Source of the DNA: Leyella stercorea | Lineage (GTDB): Bacteria > Bacteroidota > Bacteroidia > Bacteroidales > Bacteroidaceae | Direction: 5' to 3' | DNA: 17,120 nucleotides | Assembly: GCF_019052365.1 (NCBI RefSeq) | Contig: NZ_JAHQUY010000065.1 | Coordinates: 1 to 17,120 of the forward strand | Shown: one piece after another, positions 1 through 5,316 of the stretch | How positions within the stretch are numbered: the stretch's first letter is position 1 | Layout: each line of letters starts with the position of its first letter | Position numbers and translations under genes: made by a program | The notes under the pieces: generated by a model | The model's input: only the letters and a program-made list of their open reading frames with translations | What the model was told of the DNA's origin: nothing | Databases searched by the model: none

Positions 1-83
1 TGTATTTCAATTAATTCAAAGAGCGATTAGTCCACTTTAACGGGACAGTAGTGTTCTCATTTATTTTTTGTTTATACTTTACA

Positions 84-114
84 CCGCTGGCGCGTGATGC
101 GTCGGCGGTTTTTT
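84..114 (+). terminator. TGA-triloop hairpin with T-run (hairpin 1)
   Basis: Eleven pairs (84-94 with 98-108, two or three of them G-U) close a TGA loop, and A83 can add a twelfth pair with T109. Six T's follow. This fits an intrinsic terminator for a transcript entering from the left edge. The upper stem (GCGTGA then YGCRTC) recurs in three more hairpins of the window. Confidence 0.8.
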
Positions 115-122
115 ATTTGTAT

Positions 123-185
123 TAAACTTTTGTTGAAAATAATTGGCGTTTTTCTTGTGCAATCAACAAAAGTTTATTACCTTTG
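123..185 (+). promoter_or_regulatory. Promoter with paired operator sites for the 49-aa/DUF5053 cassette
   Basis: TTG at 155-157, a 20-bp spacer and TACCTTTG at 178-185 match the Bacteroidota primary sigma consensus. A perfect 14-bp inverted repeat lies at 123-136 and 163-176. Each arm contains a small dyad AAC-N4-GTT, and the second arm fills the spacer between the two promoter boxes. This is a typical position for an autorepressor site, so I infer repression by a cassette product, most likely the DUF5053 protein. Confidence 0.75.
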
Positions 186-210
186 CATTGTGATAAAAAA
201 CTTATCGCCT

Positions 211-360
211 ATGAAGAAATTAAAAAAATCGAAGGAACTTAAGAACAAAGAAAACGATTTGCTTTTCTATCTTGAGTATTGGAAAAAGTTCCCCAATACT
301 TTTAAAAAGATAGCACAGAAAGAAATCGAACAACTTGAAGATGACATCAAGAATGACTGA
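211..360 (+). CDS. Small lysine-rich protein, 49 aa, possible toxin-side partner of the DUF5053 gene
   Basis: No family recognised. The protein is highly charged, with clusters of K and E, and looks mostly helical; it has no signal peptide or membrane segment. I chose the ATG at 211 because it lies 25 bases after the -7 box. The frame stays open back to 94, but that would start upstream of the promoter. It is the first gene of a promoter-driven pair, with a hairpin and then the DUF5053 gene behind it, the same arrangement as the two hicA-hicB pairs downstream. A toxin or partner role is inference from layout only. Confidence 0.6.
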   Translation: MKKLKKSKELKNKENDLLFYLEYWKKFPNTFKKIAQKEIEQLEDDIKND

Positions 361-365
361 AAAGA

Positions 366-397
366 CTCCTCTCCCTTAAATGGGAGGGGGAGTTTTT
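366..397 (+). terminator. Hairpin with T-run between the 49-aa gene and DUF5053 gene
   Basis: CTCCTCTCCC (366-375) pairs with GGGAGGGGGAG (382-392) with one bulge around a 6-base loop, followed by five T's. Only 25 bases separate it from the next ATG, and they hold no promoter, so it probably attenuates rather than ends transcription of the pair. Confidence 0.7.
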
Positions 398-422
398 AAA
401 AATAGTTCAAACAAAATATATT

Positions 423-821
423 ATGACAGATTTTAAGAATAAGATTAAGGCTCTTGCTGAGCGCAATCGCTTGGCAACGACCGATGAGGAGCGTGCAGCG
501 GTAGCGGCAGAGATGGACGCTTTAAAAAATGAGAACGAGCAGGCTTTCACCGAAGCTCTGGAGTCTCTCATCAAGGACACAGCAGAAGACGTGCAGGTGC
601 AGCGCATGGCTGAGCGTCTTGGCGAGATTACCGACATGGTGTCTATGGCGTACATAGCCAAAACCTACTTCAAGAAGTCGCGCTCATGGCTTGCCCACAA
701 GCTCAACGGCAACATCGTTAACGGCAAACCGTCTCAGTTTACAGAAGAAGAACTAAAGACCTTACGCTTTGCCCTCAACGATATGTCTAACAAACTGAAC
801 TATATGAGCATTGCTTTATAG
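423..821 (+). CDS. DUF5053-type helix-turn-helix protein, 132 aa
   Basis: Recognised as the Bacteroidota family DUF5053 by its core, residues 77-126: YIAKTYFKKSRSWL, then NGKP and a helix ending in NDMSNKL. Residues 1-70 form a long charged helix, possibly a coiled coil, that the second copy (5046-5297) lacks. The core looks like a helix-turn-helix unit: a short helix, the SRSWL recognition-like helix, a KP turn and a closing amphipathic helix. The C-terminal halves of the two HicB proteins in this window share that order. Function is not established; I infer a DNA-binding autoregulator, perhaps an antitoxin for the 49-aa protein. The start follows an AT-rich leader without Shine-Dalgarno. 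Confidence 0.85.
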   Translation: MTDFKNKIKALAERNRLATTDEERAAVAAEMDALKNENEQAFTEALESLIKDTAEDVQVQRMAERLGEITDMVSMAYIAKTYFKKSRSWLAHKLNGNIVNGKPSQFTEEELKTLRFALNDMSNKLNYMSIAL

Positions 822-840
822 CGAAAGTTTTATGCACACC

Positions 841-873
841 AGCCTCGGAGCCTCACGGCTTCGGGGCTTTTTT
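841..873 (+). terminator. Terminator after DUF5053 gene 1
   Basis: About 11 pairs (AGCCTCGGAGCC with GGCTTCGGGGCT) around a TCAC loop are followed by six T's. The lead-in ACACCAGCCTCGGAGC is the same as in the terminator behind the second DUF5053 gene (5317-5346). Confidence 0.85.
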
Positions 874-1610
874 GTTGGCAATTGCCAACCTCGCACCGTC
901 TCGCCTTACCGCTGATGAGCGTCCTCGATGTGGTGCTGTCTTTCACGATGGGCGCTAAATCCACAAGCCAAAATCACATACTCGGCACAACCTTCTGCAT
1001 ATTCCGCTAAAGGCGAGGGCGGCAATTGCCAACTCGGCGCAGGGCGGTGTAGTGCTGCATAGACAGAAAGTCTTGCACTCTGCAAAATCGTAATGCTTAA
1101 CTCGTTGATTTTTAAGCATTACGATTTTGCAGGTATGGAAAAGGTACGCGAAAACGCGCTCATTTCTCTATTCTGGGCTTCTTTTTATTGCGGAAAAGAA
1201 GCAAAAACGCTTGCGAAAACAAGTTTTCGAGTGGTATTCTCTGGTAGAGAATGCTATTTCTTACATCTTGCGCTGTTCCGTTCGAGAGCATTTTAGAAGA
1301 TTATTGTACATCGGGTAGAGTGTCGTTTTTACTTCGCGAATTTACGGCGGACGGCTGCCACCCAAGCACCGATGCTCTAAAGTGACGGAAATTTTACAGC
1401 AGCCTTCCGACTTTTCTTCCTACGGCTTCCTTAAAAAACTCGGTTTTCCATAAAATTTCAATCCCTTTTGCTTGTCCTCTCGCCTTGCTTCCACCGTCTT
1501 TTTGCGGCGTAAAAAGCGAAATTCGACCCGACGTGAATAAAAAAAAACTCTCAAACGGGCTACAGATGAGATGTGTAAAAAGCTCTCTTCTCGCCTCTGA
1601 GAATAAATTT
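874..1610. other. Long non-coding stretch with several hairpins, no supported gene
   Basis: No open frame here looks protein-like. The stretch holds two copies of GGCAATTGCCAAC (878-890 and 1021-1033), a perfect 21-bp inverted repeat at 1080-1132, and smaller dyads at 1214-1229 and 1236-1252. On the minus strand, an open frame without a start runs from about 1085 down to a stop near 897 and could be a gene remnant. No TAnnTTTG promoter was found upstream of the gene at 1625. Confidence 0.5.
1080..1132. repeat. Perfect 21-bp inverted repeat, 11-base loop
   Basis: Arms at 1080-1100 and 1112-1132 are exact reverse complements around an 11-base centre. There is no T-run, so it is not an ordinary terminator. 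It may be a palindromic extragenic repeat, a bidirectional structural element or a recombinase target. Confidence 0.9.
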
Positions 1611-1617
1611 AAGGAGG
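1611..1617 (+). promoter_or_regulatory. Strong Shine-Dalgarno site
   Basis: AAGGAGG lies 7 bases before the ATG at 1625 and fixes that start. The cassette genes nearby lack such a site, so this gene uses a different initiation style. Confidence 0.8.
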
Positions 1618-1624
1618 ACAAAAA

Positions 1625-2158
1625 ATGAAAACAGCCACTTTCTACAGCTATTTGCCCAAGCGTTACACCGCCAACGACGCACATACCGAGCGCGTAAGAC
1701 GTTTTATTTATTCGTTCAAGCGTGGCGACCGCCATGCGGTAGACTTCGCCATCAACATCGTAAGCGAGTGCCTTAATAAATGGTACGGCGCAAGCAATCA
1801 AGACTATGTGCTCGTGTGTATTCCTGCGGCTACAAGTGCCAAGTATAACCGCCGCTTTAAGCGTTTCGCTGAGGAGGTAAGCAAGCGCACCGGCATACAG
1901 AACGGCACGGCACACGTGAATATCTTCGGCATACGCGAAGCGAAGCACAACAACGCCGCGCACATCGTCAGCGAGTCGTATGGCTACCACGTGAGCACCG
2001 ACCCCGACTTCTTCGCAGGCAAGAACGTGATACTCTTCGACGACCTCATTACTACAGAAGCCACGGCGGAGGAGTTCGCCGAAGAACTCGCAGCTGTAGA
2101 TGCTAACGTCATCGGCGGCTTGTTCCTCGCACGCACCAAACTTATTCGCAATTTATAA
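1625..2158 (+). CDS. Phosphoribosyltransferase-like (ComF-like) protein, 177 aa
   Basis: Residues 134-147 (NVILFDDLITTEAT) form the PRPP-binding loop of type I phosphoribosyltransferases: hydrophobic strand, acidic pair, then TT with an acidic/small turn. Residues 63-85 (LVCIPAATSAKYNRRF and on) resemble the ComF segment before it. ComF's N-terminal zinc-binding region is missing; the first 50 residues are a basic helical region instead. The substrate is unknown, and many ComF-like proteins are linked to DNA uptake or recombination without a proven reaction. The gene lies 18 bases before a RadC/JAB gene, so the two are probably co-transcribed. Family call is fairly sure, function is not. Confidence 0.85.
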   Translation: MKTATFYSYLPKRYTANDAHTERVRRFIYSFKRGDRHAVDFAINIVSECLNKWYGASNQDYVLVCIPAATSAKYNRRFKRFAEEVSKRTGIQNGTAHVNIFGIREAKHNNAAHIVSESYGYHVSTDPDFFAGKNVILFDDLITTEATAEEFAEELAAVDANVIGGLFLARTKLIRNL

Positions 2159-2176
2159 CCATTAAAGCTAAACAAT

Positions 2177-2857
2177 ATGAACAATTTTTCAGAACTCGTT
2201 CGCGAAGAACGCCCCGACTACAAAGTATATAATAGCGGTTTCGACTCGCTCAACAGCGTTGAACTCATAAGCCTAATAATAGGGCAAGGCAAAAGCACGC
2301 ACGCAGCCATGCAGCAGGCTCGCCAGATAGTGAACATTTGCGGCGGCAGTCTTCGCGACATCGCCACCCGACGCGCCGAAGAGCTACAAGTAGTGCAGGG
2401 CGTAGACCCCAAGAAAGCAATGACACTACAAGCAGCGTTCGAACTCGCTAAGCGCATCGAGCGCGAAGCAGCAGCCGACCGCCCGAGCTTCAGAACCGCC
2501 GAAGACGTTTGGCGATACTTCCGCCCGATAGTGGGCACGGCAGACCACGAAGAGGCGCACGTGCTGCTCATGAACAATAATTTCAAGCTGATTAAAGCCG
2601 TGAAACTATCAAGCGGCGGACTCACCGAGACAGCCGTAGACGTGCGCGTCATATTGCGCGAGGCTCTCGTCAACAACGCCACCACGCTCACCCTGATACA
2701 CAACCACCCCAGCGGCAACCCATGCCCGAGCCGCGACGACGACCGCATCACGGCGACGCTAAAGCAGGCGTGCTCTACAATGCGGCTCTATCTTATAGAC
2801 CACGTCGTCGTGACGGATAGCACATACTACAGCTATTCGGAGGAGGGCAAGCTATAG
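2177..2857 (+). CDS. radC: RadC-type JAB/MPN domain protein, 226 aa
   Basis: The metal-binding JAMM motif is complete: H175-N-H177-P-S-G, P184-S185 and D188, with a candidate upstream Glu at 125/126. Residues 1-95 contain the N-terminal helix-hairpin-helix-like part of RadC (around 65-93), and residues 105-226 the JAB domain. Length matches full RadC proteins (about 220-230 aa). RadC homologues were named for DNA repair, but that role is disputed; mobile elements of Bacteroidota often carry one as an accessory gene. Here it follows a phosphoribosyltransferase-like gene by 18 bases with an AT-rich leader (CTAAACAATATG). Predicted cytoplasmic metalloprotein. Confidence 0.92.
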   Translation: MNNFSELVREERPDYKVYNSGFDSLNSVELISLIIGQGKSTHAAMQQARQIVNICGGSLRDIATRRAEELQVVQGVDPKKAMTLQAAFELAKRIEREAAADRPSFRTAEDVWRYFRPIVGTADHEEAHVLLMNNNFKLIKAVKLSSGGLTETAVDVRVILREALVNNATTLTLIHNHPSGNPCPSRDDDRITATLKQACSTMRLYLIDHVVVTDSTYYSYSEEGKL

Positions 2858-3062
2858 ACCGCATCGCACCGACCTCACGCATCGAGGTCGGTGTGGTCGC
2901 AACCATTTCGTTGAGCTCAACAAAATGGTTGCTTCTCTTCCCACCCACCGCCCTTCCGCCCGCCGCAAAAACGCCTGCAGCATTTTTGCGGCGGGTCCCA
3001 AAGAGGTAAAAAGCCGTCGTCGGAGGCTTTTTGTTGTCTTTTTAAGTTCAGATCTGTCTGCG
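2858..3062. other. Hairpin train after radC
   Basis: Non-coding. In order: a 10-bp stem with 7-base loop (2867-2893); a 34-base near-perfect palindrome with one mismatched pair (2899-2932) centred on TTGAGCTCAA; a 13-bp stem with 11-base loop (2959-2995); and a terminator (3008-3032). Only the last has a clear T-run. Confidence 0.8.
3008..3032 (+). terminator. Terminator of the phosphoribosyltransferase-radC unit
   Basis: AAAAAGCC (3008-3015) pairs with GGCTTTTT (3025-3032) around a 9-base loop; the right arm supplies the T-run. The symmetric A and T tracts would let it act from either strand. Confidence 0.75.
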
Positions 3063-3070
3063 TATCTTTG
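3063..3070 (+). promoter_or_regulatory. -7 box TATCTTTG, possible promoter of a short RNA
   Basis: TATCTTTG matches TAnnTTTG. No TTG lies at the normal -33 distance, only a T-rich tract around 3039-3043. A transcript from here would meet hairpin 2 after about 95 bases. Confidence 0.45.
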
Positions 3071-3076
3071 CTGCAG

Positions 3077-3177
3077 GTTTTTAATTAGGGGATACTAATG
3101 TTGTTTAGTTTTAATTGATTCAGTTATTTTTTCACGTTTATCCTTGCCGCTGGCGCGTGACGCGTCGGCGGCATTTT
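3077..3177 (+). ncRNA. Candidate short RNA ending in hairpin 2
   Basis: The interval runs from the expected start behind the 3063-3070 box to the T-rich end of the TGA-triloop hairpin. It contains no credible coding frame, only a six-codon ATG frame at 3098. Its last 45 bases resemble those before hairpin 1 (TTATTTTTT, GTTTAT, then CCGCTGGCG), so the unit may recur left of the window. It may instead be just the gap between promoter and terminator. Confidence 0.3.
3146..3177 (+). terminator. TGA-triloop hairpin (hairpin 2)
   Basis: Twelve pairs (3146-3157 with 3161-3172) close a TGA loop, followed by ATTTTA. It differs from hairpin 1 by one upper-stem base (T to C) that turns a G-U pair into G-C. 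Confidence 0.75.
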
Positions 3178-3181
3178 ACAT

Positions 3182-3239
3182 TTCGTAGTAAAATAGTTAT
3201 TGTTTTGTTTGGTTATTCGTAGTAAAATTACTACCTTTG
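3182..3239 (+). promoter_or_regulatory. hicA1B1 promoter with operator
   Basis: TTTG at 3208-3211, a 20-bp spacer and TACCTTTG at 3232-3239. TTCGTAGTAAAAT occurs twice (3182-3194 and 3216-3228). The second copy extends into the dyad GTAGTAA-AA-TTACTAC (3219-3234), which overlaps the -7 box. This is the expected place for HicB to bind and repress the operon. Confidence 0.8.
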
Positions 3240-3267
3240 CAGTGTTGAATTATTAAACAAGCGATCT

Positions 3268-3465
3268 ATGAAAAATGTAAAAGTTTCTAAGATTCTGAGA
3301 ATCTTGACTGACGACGGTTGGTACTTAGACCGTTACAACGGGGACCACAGAGAGTTTAAACATCCTACAAAAAAGGGTGTTGTAACTGTCAACGGCAAGC
3401 CTTCAACATCTATCTGCGGATGGCTCCTCAGTAGTATTGAACGGCAATCGGGGCTTAGGTTCTGA
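3268..3465 (+). CDS. hicA: HicA-family mRNA interferase toxin, 65 aa
   Basis: Typical HicA in length and pattern: an N-terminal helix (VSKILRILTDDGWYL), then R-x-N-G-D-H27-R-E-F-K-H-P with the catalytic histidine at 27, a VVTV strand and a short closing helix ending in ERQSGL. HicA folds like a double-stranded-RNA-binding domain and cleaves mRNA, independently of ribosomes in studied cases. It is first in its operon, the normal hicAB order. The start is 29 bases after the -7 box. Two hairpins separate it from the antitoxin gene, unusual for toxin-antitoxin pairs, which tend to overlap. Confidence 0.9.
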   Translation: MKNVKVSKILRILTDDGWYLDRYNGDHREFKHPTKKGVVTVNGKPSTSICGWLLSSIERQSGLRF

Positions 3466-3471
3466 CAAACT

Positions 3472-3495
3472 GGGGTGGAGCTGAAGCTCCGCCCC
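3472..3495 (+). promoter_or_regulatory. Hairpin 3' of hicA1
   Basis: Ten pairs (GGGGTGGAGC with GCTCCGCCCC) close a TGAA loop just after the hicA stop. No T-run follows, so it more likely protects the mRNA end or marks a processing point than terminates. Confidence 0.7.
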
Positions 3496-3546
3496 TTCCC
3501 CCACACACATTCGAAGCAGACGCTTGTTTTGATATTCGACAAAGAA

Positions 3547-3575
3547 AGGTGGCGGTCGTGGCTGCCACCTATTTT
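3547..3575 (+). promoter_or_regulatory. Hairpin before hicB1, weak terminator or attenuator
   Basis: AGGTGGCGG (3547-3555) pairs with CTGCCACCT (3562-3570) around a 6-base loop, followed by ATTTTA. It lies 31 bases before the hicB ATG with no promoter box between, so hicB depends on read-through. Confidence 0.65.
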
Positions 3576-3601
3576 AAGATTAACATATAAAACAATATAT
3601 T

Positions 3602-4009
3602 ATGAACGATGTTGTGATTAAAGCTGCCCGTACTGCTGACGGCTACTGTTGTGCTTGCGACTTACTGCCGGGTTGGGTCGTTGCCTACGATGGCGACCTT
3701 GAGGGCTTTAAGGAGTATGTCCAGGAGAGTGTTGACTTCTGGCTCGAAGGCAGACGTAAAGACGGTGATGCATACCCGGAGGTGTTTGACGGTGAGTATA
3801 GGCTCGTCTACGATTTTGATGTGGCTACGTTGCTCGACTACTATCGTGGCATATTCTCGTTTGCCGCTCTTCAGTCAATAACGGGCATCAACCAGAAGCA
3901 GCTCTCACACTATGCGAGCGGCTTGTCGAAGCCGCGCCATCAGCAGGTGGAGAAAATAAAGTCGGGATTGCGCCGACTTGCCAAGGATATTGAAATGGTC
4001 ACTGTTTAA
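3602..4009 (+). CDS. hicB: HicB-family antitoxin with C-terminal helix-turn-helix, 135 aa
   Basis: Residues 1-70 match the HicB N-terminal domain that covers the HicA active site: short strands around VIKAARTADGYCCACDLLPGWVV, then helix GFKEYVQESVDFWLEG. Residues 72-131 contain DVATLLDYY followed by a helix-turn-helix (FAALQSITGINQKQLSHYASGLSKP) and a closing helix GLRRLAKDI. It should neutralise the HicA at 3268 and repress the promoter at 3208-3239. The leader before the ATG is AT-rich without Shine-Dalgarno, as before hicB2. Confidence 0.88.
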   Translation: MNDVVIKAARTADGYCCACDLLPGWVVAYDGDLEGFKEYVQESVDFWLEGRRKDGDAYPEVFDGEYRLVYDFDVATLLDYYRGIFSFAALQSITGINQKQLSHYASGLSKPRHQQVEKIKSGLRRLAKDIEMVTV

Positions 4010-4098
4010 TAAATTCAACACCGCCGCCCGACCAAGCGGCACCATGGCTGCTGCAAGTTTCTAATTCGCAGCATTCATTATATTAAAGAGCTTATTGG

Positions 4099-4131
4099 AG
4101 CCCTCGGTGCGTGACGCATCGAGGGCTTTTT
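4099..4131 (+). terminator. TGA-triloop hairpin with T-run (hairpin 3)
   Basis: Twelve pairs (4100-4111 with 4115-4126, one G-U) close a TGA loop, plus A4099-T4127, followed by five T's. The upper half matches hairpins 1 and 2, while the lower stem reads CCCTCGG with CGAGGG instead of CCGCTGG with CGGCGG. It ends the hicA1B1 transcript. Confidence 0.88.
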
Positions 4132-4163
4132 ATTTACGCAAATCTGCAAACTATTTATAAAAG

Positions 4164-4217
4164 TAACAAAAAAGTTAGCTAAAAATTTGGAGATTGATAA
4201 CTTTTTTGTTAACTTTG
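4164..4217 (+). promoter_or_regulatory. hicA2B2 promoter with two operator dyads
   Basis: TTTG at 4186-4189, a 20-bp spacer and TAACTTTG at 4210-4217. TAACAAAAAAGTTA (4164-4177) and its exact reverse complement (4198-4211) form a 14-bp inverted repeat. Each arm is itself a dyad, TAAC-N6-GTTA. One site lies upstream of the -33 box, the other fills the spacer and touches the -7 box. HicB2 is the expected binder. Confidence 0.82.
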
Positions 4218-4257
4218 CATTGTCTTAATAAAACAAGACAAATAGTTCTTTCAAATC

Positions 4258-4443
4258 ATGAAACATTCAGAATTAATTAGAGCTTTGATAAAAGCAGGAT
4301 GCTTTATCAAGCGGCATGGTGCCTCGCATGATGTTTGGGTTAATCCTAAAACCGGAGACTTTACAACAGTTCCAAGGCACGGAAGCAGGGAAATCAAAAC
4401 AAAGACAGCAAAGTCTATTTTTGAAGCCCTCTCTATTTACTAA
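4258..4443 (+). CDS. hicA: HicA-family mRNA interferase toxin, 61 aa
   Basis: Classic HicA sequence: LIRALIKAGCFIKRHGASH24DVWVNPKT shows the basic patch and the catalytic histidine at 24, then TTVPRHGSREIKTKTAKSIF, the conserved loop and closing helix. Predicted to cut mRNA when unbound by its antitoxin. It differs clearly from the HicA at 3268, so the two systems probably arrived separately and should not cross-neutralise. The start is 40 bases after the -7 box. A hairpin and about 100 bases separate it from hicB2. Confidence 0.93.
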   Translation: MKHSELIRALIKAGCFIKRHGASHDVWVNPKTGDFTTVPRHGSREIKTKTAKSIFEALSIY

Positions 4444-4444
4444 A

Positions 4445-4481
4445 AAGGATGGCTGCCCGGCAAGTTCTGGGCGGCTTCCTT
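4445..4481 (+). promoter_or_regulatory. Hairpin between hicA2 and hicB2
   Basis: About 13 pairs with one bulge (AAGGA and GGCTGCCC with GGGCGGCTTCCTT) directly behind the hicA stop. No T-run longer than two follows. Its position matches the hairpins in the other two cassettes. Confidence 0.7.
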
Positions 4482-4544
4482 ATCTGAATGGGTAACGGGT
4501 GAAAGAACTTATTTTGTAGACAAAATGAGTTAAATATATACAAT

Positions 4545-4946
4545 ATGAAAGTTATAGCCAATGTAGAAAGAGCACCAGGCGAGAAGAATTATTCTTGCTT
4601 GTTGACGGTAAAACCCATAAATGGCACAGTTCTCGGCTGTGGCTCTTCAGCAAAAGCAGCCATTGAGGATATGCTTAGAGGGTGGAATGAAACTACAGAA
4701 TACCTGAGAGAGGAAGGCGAAGAGGTTCCTACACTCGAGATTGAGTATCGATTTGATGTCGGCTCACTTTTCAGCTACTACGACTTTGTTAACATTGCAG
4801 GAGTAGCTCGAGAGATTGGTCTTAATCCTTCCGTCATTCGCCAATATGTCATTGGCACGCGCAAGCCAAGCGTAGAGCGCAAGAAGCAAATTATCACAGG
4901 GCTCAAGAGTCTTGCCGACAAGATGCAACAAGCAGTTTTATATTGA
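4545..4946 (+). CDS. hicB: HicB-family antitoxin with C-terminal helix-turn-helix, 133 aa
   Basis: N-terminal HicB-like domain (residues 1-70: strands around VIANVERA and YSCLLTV, helix SSAKAAIEDMLRGWNE). It is followed by DVGSLFSYYDFVNIAGVAREIGLNPSVIRQYVIGTRKPSVERKKQIITGLKSLADKM, here given as positions 71-127. This second half aligns with HicB1 (DV, YY, helix-turn-helix, G-x-x-KP, GL-x-x-LA), so the two antitoxins share a DNA-binding module although their N-terminal halves differ. Expected to bind HicA2 and the TAAC-N6-GTTA sites at 4164-4211. Confidence 0.85.
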   Translation: MKVIANVERAPGEKNYSCLLTVKPINGTVLGCGSSAKAAIEDMLRGWNETTEYLREEGEEVPTLEIEYRFDVGSLFSYYDFVNIAGVAREIGLNPSVIRQYVIGTRKPSVERKKQIITGLKSLADKMQQAVLY

Positions 4947-4951
4947 TTTTG

Positions 4952-4984
4952 TTTCATGATACATGAAAATAAAATACATGAAAA
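4952..4984 (+). promoter_or_regulatory. Possible operator: TTTCATG dyad and ATACATGAAAA direct repeat
   Basis: TTTCATG-ATA-CATGAAA (4952-4968) is a perfect 7-3-7 dyad. ATACATGAAAA occurs at 4959-4969 and again at 4974-4984. It lies between hicB2 and hairpin 4, just upstream of the second DUF5053 gene. No TAnnTTTG box is visible, so the promoter it would control is not identified. Confidence 0.5.
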
Positions 4985-4997
4985 GAACTATTTGGGA

Positions 4998-5028
4998 GCC
5001 CTCGGTGCGTGACGCATCGAGGGCTTTT
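4998..5028 (+). terminator. TGA-triloop hairpin with T-run (hairpin 4)
   Basis: Its stem-loop (4998-5024) is the same as hairpin 3 base for base, followed by four T's. The next ATG is only 17 bases further on, so any transcript of the DUF5053 gene must read through it. Confidence 0.85.
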
Positions 5029-5045
5029 GTAAAAATAATTAAGTT

Positions 5046-5297
5046 ATGAAGTACACAGATAAAGAAGAAAATCAGCAGACAACAGTGCGTCAGGAACTCA
5101 ATGACGTGTACGAGGACATTAATTGGGCTTATCTCGCACAGAACTATTTCGGAAAATCCCGCAGCTGGCTTTATCATAAGTTCAGCGGACGCAACAACGG
5201 CAAGCCCGACGACTTCAGCGACATCGATCGCGAGCGTCTCAAGGGTGCGCTTGTGGATATAGCAAACCGTCTGAGAATGACGGCTGACAAGTTGTAA
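5046..5297 (+). CDS. Short DUF5053-like helix-turn-helix protein, 83 aa
   Basis: Residues 29-76 (YLAQNYFGKSRSWLYHKFSG, then NNGKP and GALVDIANRL) match residues 78-125 of the protein at 423-821 closely, so this is a paralogue lacking the long N-terminal helix. There is no small partner gene directly before it; hicB2 and hairpin 4 stand there instead. The leader is AT-rich. It could be a solo regulator, or the remaining half of a cassette whose first gene was replaced by the hicAB pair. Confidence 0.85.
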   Translation: MKYTDKEENQQTTVRQELNDVYEDINWAYLAQNYFGKSRSWLYHKFSGRNNGKPDDFSDIDRERLKGALVDIANRLRMTADKL

Positions 5298-5316
5298 TAA
5301 CTTATTATTTTGACAC

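Noticed and set aside
94..210. N-terminal extension of the 49-aa gene
   Set aside because: The extension lies over hairpin 1, the operator and the promoter, so it would start upstream of transcription.
1093..1318. Two + strand open frames (67 and 63 codons)
   Set aside because: They overlap each other and the 21-bp inverted repeat, have no ribosome site and do not look protein-like.
1394..1990. Minus-strand open frame of 198 codons
   Set aside because: It overlaps the phosphoribosyltransferase gene in antisense and crosses its Shine-Dalgarno; composition follows the real gene and no domain is seen.
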